From Pseudomonas petrae (lineage in GTDB: Bacteria; Pseudomonadota; Gammaproteobacteria; Pseudomonadales; Pseudomonadaceae), in contig NZ_JAKJXE010000001.1 in assembly GCF_021728295.1 (NCBI RefSeq), positions 1-64,000 on the forward strand: DNA of 64,000 nt, in the 5' to 3' direction. The notes under the pieces are model-generated. The model did no database searches. It saw nothing but the letters and a program-made list of their open reading frames with translations, and had not been told where the DNA came from. Below are positions 34,304-42,995 of the stretch, one piece after another; position 1 is the stretch's first letter; every line of letters starts with the position of its first letter. Position numbers and translations under genes: made by a program.

Positions 34304-35209
34304 TCAACCACCCCGCCGCTCCCGGCGAAACTGCCCCGGTGGCATGCCATGGGCTTTGCGAAAGCGCCGCGAAAAATAGGCTTCGTCGGTAAACCCACAG
34401 ATTTGTGCGATATGGCTCAGGGGTTTGCTGCTGTTCATCAAATGCGTGCGCGCCAGCCCCATGCGCCGCTCCAGGACCAGTTCGGAAAAGGTCTTGCCGG
34501 TTTCCTTGCGCAGCAGGTGGGTCAGGTAGTTGGGCGACAGAAAGGCCGCCGCCGCGGCATCGGTGAGGGTCATGGCCGGATCGGCGATGTGTTCACGAAT
34601 GTAGTCGATCACGCGGCTCATCGCATCGCGCCGTCCACGCCGCTCGGCCTTGTTCGCCGACAGCGCCAGCAACTGCGCTTCGTAGCGATTGCACACCATG
34701 CCGATCAATTGCAGCAGACAGCCTCGCAGGATCGCGCCAGAGCCCAGCTGCCTCGCGCGGTCCATGTCACGCATCTGCAGCAACAGCGCGGTCACTTCAG
34801 CGAAGTCGGCGTCGTCGAGCGTGAAATCCAGATGCTCCTGAAACCGGAACGGCGCCAGCTCAGGCGCCTCGGCGACGGGCACGTCTTCAAGGTCCATCGG
34901 ATCGCACTGCAGATGCTGCAGGAGAAATTCCTGAGAAAAGTTGATCAGCACAAAGTTGCCGTCTTCCGGGTGCGGAATCACGTGCAGGCGATGGGGCAGG
35001 ATGAACGCCAGGGTGTTGCGCGGAAACGGCCTGACCGCGCCACCGATGTGCTGCACGGTGTCGCCGCCGAGGTTGATCTGGATCTGAAAATATTCATGAC
35101 GATGGGGCGCCGTCAGCGCGGGTCGGGCGGACTTGTCACGGATGTAGAAATCCATGCGGTCGCTGCGCTGCTGCATGCCATAGGTCTGGATGCGGGAGGG
35201 ATGGGCCAT
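34304..35209 (-). CDS. AraC-family transcriptional regulator
   Basis: A 301-residue regulator. The N-terminal cupin-like sensing domain (about 30-170) has HRHEYFQIQINLGG and PHRLHVIPHPEDGNF. The C-terminal double HTH (about 200-298) includes TLTDAAAAAFLSPNYLTHLL and ISQICGF-like AQICGFTDEAYFSRRFRKAH. ATG 35209 is favoured because AGGTG stands eight bases upstream; a longer frame begins at 35248. It follows the FAH hydrolase, SDR and 2-hydroxyacid dehydrogenase genes on the same strand and is the likely activator of that small catabolic set. Confidence 0.9.
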   Translation of the reverse strand: MAHPSRIQTYGMQQRSDRMDFYIRDKSARPALTAPHRHEYFQIQINLGGDTVQHIGGAVRPFPRNTLAFILPHRLHVIPHPEDGNFVLINFSQEFLLQHLQCDPMDLEDVPVAEAPELAPFRFQEHLDFTLDDADFAEVTALLLQMRDMDRARQLGSGAILRGCLLQLIGMVCNRYEAQLLALSANKAERRGRRDAMSRVIDYIREHIADPAMTLTDAAAAAFLSPNYLTHLLRKETGKTFSELVLERRMGLARTHLMNSSKPLSHIAQICGFTDEAYFSRRFRKAHGMPPGQFRRERRGG

Positions 35210-35305
35210 CGCTGAAACACCTGAAATCGCGGGTTCGGACTGCCCCATGGTAGGGCAACGGCGGCAGCCGGACCAAACGATTATCAGCCGGGCGTCAACA
35301 TGGGA

Positions 35306-35995
35306 TCAGCCGATTGTCACACTCAGTTCGGCAATGCCTTCGATCCCGGCGGTGACCACATCACCGCGCTGCAAAGCGCCTACCCCGGCCGGCGTGCCGG
35401 TGTAGATCAGGTCGCCCGCCTTGACCCCAACCGACTGCGACAGGTACGCGATCACGTCCCTGACAGCCCAGATCTGGTCAGACAGATCGCCACGCTGGCG
35501 GCGCTCGCCATTGACGTCGAGCCAGATCGCACCCGCCTCCGGATGCCCGATCTCGCTAACCGGGTGCAGCGGCGTAGCAGGCGCGGAGGCATCGAACGCT
35601 TTGGCCCACTCCCATGGCCGGCCCATTTTCTTGGCCTGCGCCTGCAAGTCGCGGCGGGTGAGGTCCAGGCCGACGCCGTAGCCCCACACGTGGGTCAAAG
35701 CGTCCTGCGGGTCAATGTTCACGCCGTCCTTGCCGATCGCCACGACCAGTTCGATCTCGTGATGCAGGTCCTCGGTGAGCGGCGGGTAGGCGACCTGGCC
35801 TTGGGCGGGTACCACGGCGTCGGCGGGCTTCATGAAGAAGAACGGCGGCTCGCGGTCAGGGTCGTGGCCCATTTCCCGGGCGTGATCGGAGTAATTGCGG
35901 CCAACACAGAAAACCCGACGAATCGGAAAACGGCTGGACGTCCCGGCGACGGCCAGGGACGGTGTGGCAACGGGGGCGATAACGAACTCGGTCAT
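35306..35995 (-). CDS. fumarylacetoacetate hydrolase family protein
   Basis: A 229-residue FAH-fold enzyme. RVFCVGRNYSDHAREMG begins the domain; metal ligands are in HHEIELVVAIG (Glu-x-Glu) and GYGVGLDLTRRDLQ (Asp). GDLIYTGTPAGVGALQRGD is the usual C-terminal segment. Members hydrolyse or decarboxylate acylpyruvates, and the length fits fumarylpyruvate/maleylpyruvate hydrolases of gentisate-like paths. GAGGA precedes ATG 35995. The neighbours suggest a carbon catabolic cluster, not a complete aromatic path. Confidence 0.9.
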   Translation of the reverse strand: MTEFVIAPVATPSLAVAGTSSRFPIRRVFCVGRNYSDHAREMGHDPDREPPFFFMKPADAVVPAQGQVAYPPLTEDLHHEIELVVAIGKDGVNIDPQDALTHVWGYGVGLDLTRRDLQAQAKKMGRPWEWAKAFDASAPATPLHPVSEIGHPEAGAIWLDVNGERRQRGDLSDQIWAVRDVIAYLSQSVGVKAGDLIYTGTPAGVGALQRGDVVTAGIEGIAELSVTIG

Positions 35996-36131
35996 GGCAG
36001 TGTCCTCGATTGAAGGTGGCTCGGCATGGGTTGAGTGTGGCGATTGATCGCTCAGCCGGGTTGGACGGATCCCACCAGGTTTTGGACAAAACAACGCAAC
36101 GCGACTCAACCCAACGAGCCGAGCCGACCGA

Positions 36132-36896
36132 TCAGCCACGCCCTACAAACGGCATGCCGCTGGCCATGACGGTCATGTTCAGCACGTTGGCCGACAGTGG
36201 CAGCCCGGCCATGTAACTCACCGCTTCGGCCACGTGCTGCACATTCATGGTCGGCTCGACCTGCAGATCGCCGTTGGGCTGCAACACGCCTTTGGTCATG
36301 CGGTCGGTCATGTCGGTCAGGGCGTTGCCGATGTCGATCTGGCCACAGGCGATATTGAACGGCCGACCGTCCAGCGCTGTGCTTTTGGTCAGGCCCAGCA
36401 CCGCGTGTTTGCTGGACGTATAAGGCGAGCTGAACAGCCGCGGCGTGTGGGCCGAAATCGAACCGTTGTTGATGATCCGGCCGCCCTGGGGCACCTGACG
36501 CCGCATCAGGCCGAACGCGGCACGCACGCACAAAAACATCCCGGTGACATTGGTGTCGATGACGTTCTTCCACTGCTCGACCGACAACTCGTCCATCGGC
36601 ACTGCCGGTGCGCCGATGCCAGCGTTATTGAACGAAACGTCCAGTCGACCGAATGTGCGTTCAATGGTCGCGAACAGCGCCTCGACACTGGCCGGATCGC
36701 GCACATCCGTCGGCACCGCCAACGCCTGCTGCCCGGCAGCCTCGGCCTGTTCGACCAGCGCCTGCAACGGTTCAGGCCGACGCCCGGCCAGCACCACGGC
36801 AAAACCGTCAGCCAGCCATTGCAGCGCCACGGCACGGCCAATGCCGCTGCCGGCGCCAGTGACCAGAGCGACTTTCAGGCCAGATGATGAAGACAT
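36132..36896 (-). CDS. short-chain dehydrogenase/reductase
   Basis: A 254-residue classical SDR. It has TGAGSGIG (residues 14-21) for the cofactor, NNAG (near 90), Ser in NNGSISA (near 145) and the catalytic pair in PYTSSKHAV (Tyr near 159, Lys near 163). AGRRP after the second strand suggests NADP preference. The C-terminus is shortened compared with substrate-locked SDRs. It probably oxidises or reduces a hydroxy acid or sugar acid together with the flanking 2-hydroxyacid dehydrogenase and FAH hydrolase. Confidence 0.92.
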   Translation of the reverse strand: MSSSSGLKVALVTGAGSGIGRAVALQWLADGFAVVLAGRRPEPLQALVEQAEAAGQQALAVPTDVRDPASVEALFATIERTFGRLDVSFNNAGIGAPAVPMDELSVEQWKNVIDTNVTGMFLCVRAAFGLMRRQVPQGGRIINNGSISAHTPRLFSSPYTSSKHAVLGLTKSTALDGRPFNIACGQIDIGNALTDMTDRMTKGVLQPNGDLQVEPTMNVQHVAEAVSYMAGLPLSANVLNMTVMASGMPFVGRG

Positions 36897-36972
36897 GCGC
36901 GATTCCTCTTTTTATTAAAGCGTTTTTGTTGGGGAGCGTTCTGCGGTCCATCATGGCCGCGGCAACCCCGTA

Positions 36973-37905
36973 TCAGCTGTGAACAGGGGTCAGCACCGGC
37001 TGGCCCGCGTAAAACGCCAGCAGGTTGTCGGCGACCATTTGCACGGTGTCGCGCGATGCTTCCGGCGACAGCCCGGCAAGGTGCGGAGAGAGGACCACGT
37101 TGTTCAACGCTTTCAGGGCATCGGGGACATGCGGTTCGTCATCGAACACGTCAAGCGCCGCCCCGGCCAGGCGGCCCTGCTGGAGCGCGTCGATCAGCGC
37201 ATCGGTGTCGACGACACTGGCCCGGGCGATGTTGACGATGAAGCCGTCAGCGCCCAACGCTTCGATGGCGGCCTTGTCGATCAGGTGCCGCGTCGAGCCG
37301 CCGCCAGGCGTTGCGACTACCAGAAAGTCCGACGCTTCGGCCAGCGCCAGCGGCGTCGGGCAATAGTTGAAATCCACGCCCGGGCGCGGCGAGCGGCTGT
37401 GATAATTGATCACCATGTCGAACCCCAGCGCGCGTTTGGCGATGGCCATCCCGACCGAGCCCAGACCGAGAATGCCCAGGCGTTTGCCAGCGAACGAGGG
37501 CCGTGTGACCTTGCGCCATTCGTTGCGGCGCACCGAGGCGTCGGCCTGGGGAATGTCGCGAACCGCCGCCAGCAGCAAGGCCATCGCATGGTCCGCCACA
37601 CTCGGCGCGTTCACCCCTGCCCCGTTGGTCACCACGATGCCCCGCGCCTCGGCGGCTTCGAGGTCGACCCGCTCGTAGCCGGCGCCAATCACACAGATGA
37701 TGCCGAGATTCGGTAGCACAGCCATTTCCTCGGCGGTGAAACCCAGCGGCCCGCGGGTCAAAACAGCGTCAATCTCCTCGCCCCCGTTCGCTACCGCCTC
37801 CGCACGCATCGCCGGCGTCGGCGCCAGAATCAGGCGAAAGCCGCTGCTTTCCAGAATCGGTAAATACATGTTCACGCTTTCAACCAGCACCAACACCGTT
37901 TTCAT
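36973..37905 (-). CDS. D-isomer-specific 2-hydroxyacid dehydrogenase
   Basis: A 310-residue NAD(P)-dependent dehydrogenase of the glyoxylate/hydroxypyruvate reductase group. The cofactor motif is GILGLGSVGMAIAKRA (near 150). Catalytic Arg is in NIARASVVD, Glu in FDDEPHVP, and His in LSPHLAGLSPEA. GGAGGG supports start 37905 over the ATG one codon earlier. First gene of the minus-strand group ending in the AraC regulator, 76 bp upstream of the SDR. Confidence 0.92.
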   Translation of the reverse strand: MKTVLVLVESVNMYLPILESSGFRLILAPTPAMRAEAVANGGEEIDAVLTRGPLGFTAEEMAVLPNLGIICVIGAGYERVDLEAAEARGIVVTNGAGVNAPSVADHAMALLLAAVRDIPQADASVRRNEWRKVTRPSFAGKRLGILGLGSVGMAIAKRALGFDMVINYHSRSPRPGVDFNYCPTPLALAEASDFLVVATPGGGSTRHLIDKAAIEALGADGFIVNIARASVVDTDALIDALQQGRLAGAALDVFDDEPHVPDALKALNNVVLSPHLAGLSPEASRDTVQMVADNLLAFYAGQPVLTPVHS

Positions 37906-38274
37906 CATCCCTCCGCTGCGCGAAATTCGTGGAGCTGACAGTAGCGCGAGTGAGAGCGGTTGGGCAAAGGCGGACACGGAAAATCCAGTGTTCTGACAAT
38001 ATGCATCAGCCCGGCAGACCCATTAACGTCACAGGACACGCCGACACTTTCAGGCACTCGATACCGAGTCAACGGAGCAGCCGTGGCCTCTACAATCTCC
38101 GTCAAACCGACAGCAATCCCCCCCAGAACGACAACCGCGGTTGCCCGCCATGCCCGTTGCTGTTTAAGGTCTGAACCTTGCGACACCCGATTTCGCCACG
38201 ATAAAAACGATGTGCCATGCGGTGCGGCAACGGCTGCGCCATGAACGGACTTGCGCAAAAGGAACGTCAGAACC
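37906..38274. other. intergenic region between divergent genes
   Basis: About 370 bp separating the 2-hydroxyacid dehydrogenase and glycerophosphodiesterase genes. Open frames here lack ribosome sites and protein-like composition. Promoters for both genes are expected, but I cannot name them. Confidence 0.35.
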
Positions 38275-39414
38275 ATGTTGAAAGGATTATCCAGAACGTT
38301 GAGCGGCGCCGCGATTGCCGGTGTGTTGTTGTCTTCCGCCGTAGCCCTGGCCGCCGCGGACACCGGCAAGGAACCGGGGCGGGCGCTGGCGGCGAAGATC
38401 GGCGTGCCGTGGCCGGCAGTGATTGCCCATCGCGGTGCATCGTTCAATGCGCCCGAGGAGACCGTCCCGTCCTACACGCTGGCCCGCGAACTGGGCGCGG
38501 ATTACCTGGAGATGGACATTCAGCGCACCAAGGATGGCGTGCTCATCGCGCTGCATGACAACACGCTGGAGCGCACCACCAACATCGCCGAGGTCTACCC
38601 GCAACGGGCCAAGGACCCGCTGAACACGTTCACGCTGGAAGAAATCAAACGCCTCGACGCCGGCTCGTGGTTCAACAAGGCCTACCCGGATCGCGGCCGC
38701 GCCACCTACGCCGGGCTGAAGATTCTGACGCTGGACGAGGTCATCGACATCGCCGAAGGCGGCAAGAACAAGCCCGGTCTGTACATCGAGACCAAGGTGC
38801 CGGCGCAGTTTCCGGGCATCGAAGAAGATTTGAAGAAGAAGCTCGATCAGCGCGGATGGCTGAGCCAGCGTCCTGCAGCCGAGAAAGGCTACGTCAACGT
38901 CGCCCACATGCCGGGCCGCGTGGTGTTGCAGACCTTTGAAAAACCAAGTCTGGAGTTGCTGCAGAAGAGCATGCCCGACACCCCGAAAGTGCTGCTGCTG
39001 TGGCTGGGTGACGGCTCTATCGAAACGGCGTCGGGCAAGACTTTCAAGGACTCGGGGGCCATGGACAAAGCCAGCTTTTACGCCAGCCAGCAGGTGAAAT
39101 CCAAAGAAGAGTTCGCCACCTGGATGGACTGGGCCAAAGCCCACGGCGCCGTAGGTACCGGGCCGTCGGCAGCGCTGAAGAACGGCGGGGACCAGAGCTA
39201 CAGTGACCTGGTGCAGCCGTGGATGAACAAGATGGCCCACGATCGCGGAATGATCGTTCACCCGTACACCGTGGATGACGCGGTGGATTTCAAAGCGATC
39301 AGCAAACAAGGGGTGGACGGGTTCTTCACCAACCGGGCTTCGGAATTGCTGAAGTTCTACGGTCGGCCGTCGAAGGAGAGCATGGATTCAATCCTGAAAC
39401 GCAGCGGTTTCTGA
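38275..39414 (+). CDS. periplasmic glycerophosphodiester phosphodiesterase (GlpQ-like)
   Basis: A 379-residue exported enzyme: signal peptide to about residue 28 (VALAA). The GDPD TIM barrel begins VIAHRGASFNAPEET with the catalytic His and Arg; LEMDIQRTKDGVLIALHDNTL holds the metal-binding Glu/Asp and second His. It hydrolyses glycerophosphodiesters to glycerol-3-phosphate and alcohol, providing carbon and phosphate from phospholipid debris. AAGGA lies 11 bases before ATG 38275. Monocistronic by position. Confidence 0.92.
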   Translation: MLKGLSRTLSGAAIAGVLLSSAVALAAADTGKEPGRALAAKIGVPWPAVIAHRGASFNAPEETVPSYTLARELGADYLEMDIQRTKDGVLIALHDNTLERTTNIAEVYPQRAKDPLNTFTLEEIKRLDAGSWFNKAYPDRGRATYAGLKILTLDEVIDIAEGGKNKPGLYIETKVPAQFPGIEEDLKKKLDQRGWLSQRPAAEKGYVNVAHMPGRVVLQTFEKPSLELLQKSMPDTPKVLLLWLGDGSIETASGKTFKDSGAMDKASFYASQQVKSKEEFATWMDWAKAHGAVGTGPSAALKNGGDQSYSDLVQPWMNKMAHDRGMIVHPYTVDDAVDFKAISKQGVDGFFTNRASELLKFYGRPSKESMDSILKRSGF

Positions 39415-39478
39415 GTGAGAAACCGGTGGTGCGCGCAACTGGCGAATGCGGCGTGTCAGGCGGTAACTTAAGTCGCTG

Positions 39479-39513
39479 ACATACCGCGATCGCGGGCAAG
39501 CGCGCTCCTACAG
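39479..39513. repeat. single REP element (GGAGCGCGCTTGCCCGCG family)
   Basis: One copy (CGCGGGCAAGCGCGCTCCTA) between the convergent glycerophosphodiesterase and pyrF genes. No inverted partner is seen nearby. Confidence 0.7.
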
Positions 39514-39541
39514 GATCGAGTCCGGCAGCGGATGGCGCGTT

Positions 39542-40240
39542 TTACGCCAGCTCCGCCACCACCGCTGCCAACGCTTTCGCCGGATCGGCGGCCTGGCTGA
39601 TCGGGCGGCCGATGACCAGATAATCGGAGCCCGCATCCAGCGCCTGACGCGGCGTGAGGATGCGGCGCTGATCGTCCAGCGCACTGCCGGCCGGACGAAT
39701 GCCTGGCGTCACCAGTTGCAGCGACGGATGCGCCGCTTTCAGCGCCTGGGCTTCCAGCGCGGAACACACCAGACCGTCCATCCCGGCTTTTTCAGCCAGC
39801 GCCGCCAACCGCAGCACCTGCTCCTGGGGCTCGATGTCCAGACCGATCCCTGCCAGATCCTCGCGCTCCATGCTGGTCAGCACGGTCACGCCAATCAACA
39901 GCGGCCTGGGGCCGGTGCGCTGATCCAGTACGTCACGGCAGGCCGCCATCATGCGCAGGCCGCCGGAGCAGTGCACGTTAACCATCCACACGCCCATTTC
40001 AGCGGCGGCCTTGACCGCCATCGCCGTGGTGTTGGGAATGTCGTGGAATTTGAGGTCCAGGAACACTTCGAAGCCTTTGCTGTTGAGGGTTTCGACGATA
40101 TCCGATGCGCAACTGGTGAACAGCTCCTTGCCCACTTTGACCCGGCACAGCTTGGGGTCCAGTTGATCAGCCAGATTCAACGCGGCTTCGCGGGTCGGGA
40201 AATCCAGGGCGACGATGATGGGGGTCTGGCAGGCGGACAT
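39542..40240 (-). CDS. pyrF: orotidine 5'-phosphate decarboxylase
   Basis: A 232-residue enzyme for the last step of UMP synthesis. [14 protein letters not shown] opens the barrel, VKVGKELF gives the first Lys, and the DxKxxD core is [12 protein letters not shown] (near 58-69). VTPGIRP and the terminal [14 protein letters not shown] bind phosphate. Start 40240 matches the standard family length; the open frame upstream to 40351 is not protein-like. Confidence 0.96.
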   Translation of the reverse strand: MSACQTPIIVALDFPTREAALNLADQLDPKLCRVKVGKELFTSCASDIVETLNSKGFEVFLDLKFHDIPNTTAMAVKAAAEMGVWMVNVHCSGGLRMMAACRDVLDQRTGPRPLLIGVTVLTSMEREDLAGIGLDIEPQEQVLRLAALAEKAGMDGLVCSALEAQALKAAHPSLQLVTPGIRPAGSALDDQRRILTPRQALDAGSDYLVIGRPISQAADPAKALAAVVAELA

Positions 40241-40415
40241 GAGCGGGTTCTCTGGCAAGTCGAAATCGGCGCGCATTGTAGCCGAACATCCTGCAGGGCG
40301 GGACCCGGCAATCGGTAAATGCCTGCCCGACCCGCGCCAGGCGTCGAGCATCTCCTACAATTGAACCACTGGACAGCGTCGCTGCTCCAAGCCATATCAC
40401 AAGAAGGAGAGCGTT

Positions 40416-40583
40416 ATGCCCTGGTATGCCTGGTTAATTCTGGTCGTTGCAATCGGATCGATCGTCGGCGGTCTGCTGATGCTCAAGGATTCAGCGAAGA
40501 AACTGCCCCTCACCGATGAACAACTCAAGCGCGTCCACGAGCGAAATGCCGAGATGGACGCAAAAGAAGCGCGAGACCGCTGA
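40416..40583 (+). CDS. small DUF2897-like membrane protein
   Basis: A 55-residue protein with one N-terminal membrane helix (WYAWLILVVAIGSIVGGLLM) followed by a charged, helical cytoplasmic tail (LTDEQLKRVHERNAEMDAKE). AAGAAGGAGA lies six bases before the ATG, an excellent ribosome site. It resembles the DUF2897 family, short proteins next to pyrF in pseudomonads, as far as I recall. Function unknown. Confidence 0.8.
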   Translation: MPWYAWLILVVAIGSIVGGLLMLKDSAKKLPLTDEQLKRVHERNAEMDAKEARDR

Positions 40584-40675
40584 GCCTGTGTTGTGAGGAG
40601 CGCATCATCAGCGCTCCCGCACCCCGCCCGCCTGATCACCCGCCGCGCTTCCTCAGCCGGTAATACTCGCCTTCG

Positions 40676-41506
40676 TCAGTCCCTGTCCGCACCTTCGCCC
40701 AGCGCCACCGCGTGATGGGTGGATTGTGGGGTCACCGCGATGCGAAACGGCTGAAAGATTTTGAACATCTCGCCATTTTCCCGTAGCTGCCGGAGCAATT
40801 CGCTGAAGCGTTCGCCGCTGATGGGTGCATCCGGGCGCAACAGCGCGTAGTGCCGATAGACCTGGTCCACACGGTCCGAGACCAAAAACTGGTCGGCGTC
40901 CTGCGGGTTATTCGACATGAACGTGCTCAGGTAGGAGCGCGTCACCAGCGCGATGTCCGCACGGTCGCGCAGCACCATCAGCAGGTTGCTGTCATGGGAA
41001 TAGGTCAGCGTGGCGTTGTAGTTGTCGGCAAGGAATTTAGGGTCGGCGTCGAAACCCGCGAACGCGTAGTGATAGCCGCTGAACAGCGCGAGGCGCTTGC
41101 CGTGCAACTCATCGAAATACGTCTGGGTCCTGCCCTGCAAGCGATGGGCGACAAACACTTCGGCGTCTTCGAGCCCCATATCGACATCTTCATGGGGAAT
41201 GCCTTTCCAGCCCCAGGCGGGGTTTTCGAAAATGGCCATGTCGAAGCGCGCCTGCTGGAAATCGCGAAACCGGCGCGGAATGGAAGTGGGCACCGCTTCA
41301 AAGCGGTAGTCGTTCTGCATCGCGTTCAGCGCGGTGATCATCTGCGGCAACAGCCCGGTGTCTTCGCCGCGCTCGGGACGAATCGTATACGGCGGGAAAT
41401 GCGCCGCACCAATGCGCACGATCTGCGTCGCACCGGCCTGCCAGGCCCACAGCGTTGTGGTCGTGAACAGCAGGGTTTTAAAAGCCATCCGCATCGGCAT
41501 GGACAT
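40676..41506 (-). CDS. periplasmic solute-binding protein (family 3 type)
   Basis: A 276-residue secreted protein: a signal peptide ends near residue 27 (AGATQ). The rest has the two-lobe SBP_bac_3 pattern (RIGAAHFPPYTIRPERGEDTGLLPQM at the first lobe, FDMAIFENPAWGWKGI in the hinge region). No permease or ATPase gene is adjacent, so it is an orphan receptor or sensor, of the kind usually annotated as transporter substrate-binding in Pseudomonas. The start has several ATGs within 12 bp; 41506 follows GAGGTG. Confidence 0.85.
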   Translation of the reverse strand: MSMPMRMAFKTLLFTTTTLWAWQAGATQIVRIGAAHFPPYTIRPERGEDTGLLPQMITALNAMQNDYRFEAVPTSIPRRFRDFQQARFDMAIFENPAWGWKGIPHEDVDMGLEDAEVFVAHRLQGRTQTYFDELHGKRLALFSGYHYAFAGFDADPKFLADNYNATLTYSHDSNLLMVLRDRADIALVTRSYLSTFMSNNPQDADQFLVSDRVDQVYRHYALLRPDAPISGERFSELLRQLRENGEMFKIFQPFRIAVTPQSTHHAVALGEGADRD

Positions 41507-42053
41507 CAAGACAAGGCACCTCAGGCGAAACGGAGTACGTAAGCTATGCGTTCGCGATCAATTAGACAACGGTCAAACAGAGGCTAAATGCCCCGTCTCC
41601 CAAACTCCCGCCATCCCCGGCCCTTTCTTCTCCTTAACGCCTCCTTCCCGGCTGGATGCGCGCGATGTCTTTCCAGGACCGGCTTTAGCCGGGAAGAGGC
41701 CCGTCTGAGCGCCACCCGTTTGTGGTGTGCCGACTGACGCTTTCCCGGCTAAAGCCGGTCCTGCCAAACAGTGCATTCCCGGCTGAAGCTGTCCTTGTCC
41801 TTTGCGTTATCGACCGCGCTGCGCTTTATGTGAGGACCGAATGCGCCTGCAATTTATGCCGAGGCGCGTTGGCCAGGCAAGCGCTGTCCCGGCCATATGC
41901 AAGTCAGACGCTACAAAAGACGCTGCCCCTGCAAACCTTCCTGCCTGCCGCGAGTCCCAATGATGGATCATCTGCGCCGGGCAGTTGGACGTGACGGCCA
42001 TGATGTGGCTACGCTCCAGGGCGCTGCCGCAGGTTATGAAACAGGAGTTCGAG
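41507..42053. other. intergenic region with REP elements
   Basis: Three REP copies (41675-41698, inverted 41743-41767, and a partial inverted copy at 41777-41795) lie in this gap. The rest, to the exonuclease start, shows no credible gene. Confidence 0.45.
41675..41795. repeat. REP cluster
   Basis: One forward and two inverted copies of the CCGGCTTTAGCCGGGAAG family; the last is degenerate (GAAGCTGTCC in place of GAAGCCGGTCC). Confidence 0.8.
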
Positions 42054-42596
42054 ATGCCCTACTGGCTGGTGATAGACCTGGAGGCCACCACCGAAGAGGG
42101 CGGATGGCCGGTAGCGGAAATGGAAATCATCGAAATCGGTGCGTCACTGGTCAATCAGGACGGGCGCGAAATCGACCATTTCGAACGCTACGTGCGGCCC
42201 GTGCGACGGCCATTGCTAACGCCCTTCTGCCGCGAGTTGACGCACATTCAGCAGAGCTTCATCGACAGTGCCCTGACGCTGCCCGCCGTATGGCCACAGT
42301 TCGAACGCTGGATCGCCCAACACCGCGAGCGACTGGTCGCCTGGACCAGTTGGGGCGATTACGATCGTCAGCAACTGCAACAGGACTGGCGTCAGCACCA
42401 GCTCAGCAGCGAACTCGCCACCCTGCCCCACATCAACCTGAAACAACGCTTCGCCAAAGCCCGTCACCTGCAAAAACCCTGCGGCCTGAACACCGCGCTG
42501 CAACTGGCGGGAATGCATTTCAATGGCCAGCAACACCGGGCGCTCTCGGACGCGCGCAATACCGCACGTTTGTTACCACTGGTGATTCCAGGCTGA
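42054..42596 (+). CDS. DEDDh 3'-5' exonuclease
   Basis: A 180-residue exonuclease of the RNase T/ERI-1 (KapD-like) group. Exo I is WLVIDLEATTEEGG (Asp-x-Glu, residues 8-10), Exo II lies in AWTSWGDYDRQQL (Asp near 102), and Exo III is HRALSDARNTARL with His-x5-Asp near 164. Probably trims single-stranded RNA or DNA ends. AGGAG stands seven bases before ATG 42054. Confidence 0.9.
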   Translation: MPYWLVIDLEATTEEGGWPVAEMEIIEIGASLVNQDGREIDHFERYVRPVRRPLLTPFCRELTHIQQSFIDSALTLPAVWPQFERWIAQHRERLVAWTSWGDYDRQQLQQDWRQHQLSSELATLPHINLKQRFAKARHLQKPCGLNTALQLAGMHFNGQQHRALSDARNTARLLPLVIPG

Positions 42597-42686
42597 AGCG
42601 TGACGCATTTACCAAAGCGGATGACGGCCTTTTATACGTTCGGCATACTGTCCGGCCTTTTCCAGCCCTTCCCAAGGAGATCAGCC

Positions 42687-42974
42687 ATGTTCAAGGTCAA
42701 CGAGTATTTCGACGGTACCGTCAAATCCATCGCCTTCAAGCAAGCGGCAGGCGACGCGACCATCGGCGTCATGGCTCCCGGAAAATACAACTTCGGCACC
42801 AGCGACCGCGAAATCATGCACGTGATTTCAGGCGAGCTGAAAGTACTGCTACCGGGCGCCAATGATTGGGAAACCTTCAAAGCCGGTGCGGATTTCAAGA
42901 TCCCGGCAAACGTCAAATTCGACGTCGAAGCGACCGAAGAAACCGCTTACCTCTGCGAATACCGCAAAGACTGA
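42687..42974 (+). CDS. ppnP: pyrimidine/purine nucleoside phosphorylase
   Basis: A 95-residue single-domain cupin of the PpnP (YaiE, DUF1255) family, which phosphorolyses several nucleosides. Conserved stretches [37 protein letters not shown] and [11 protein letters not shown] fill the length. AAGGAGA precedes the start. It may be co-transcribed with the exonuclease gene 90 bp upstream. Confidence 0.95.
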   Translation: MFKVNEYFDGTVKSIAFKQAAGDATIGVMAPGKYNFGTSDREIMHVISGELKVLLPGANDWETFKAGADFKIPANVKFDVEATEETAYLCEYRKD

Positions 42975-42995
42975 TGCGCAGATTCAGGTCGGCAT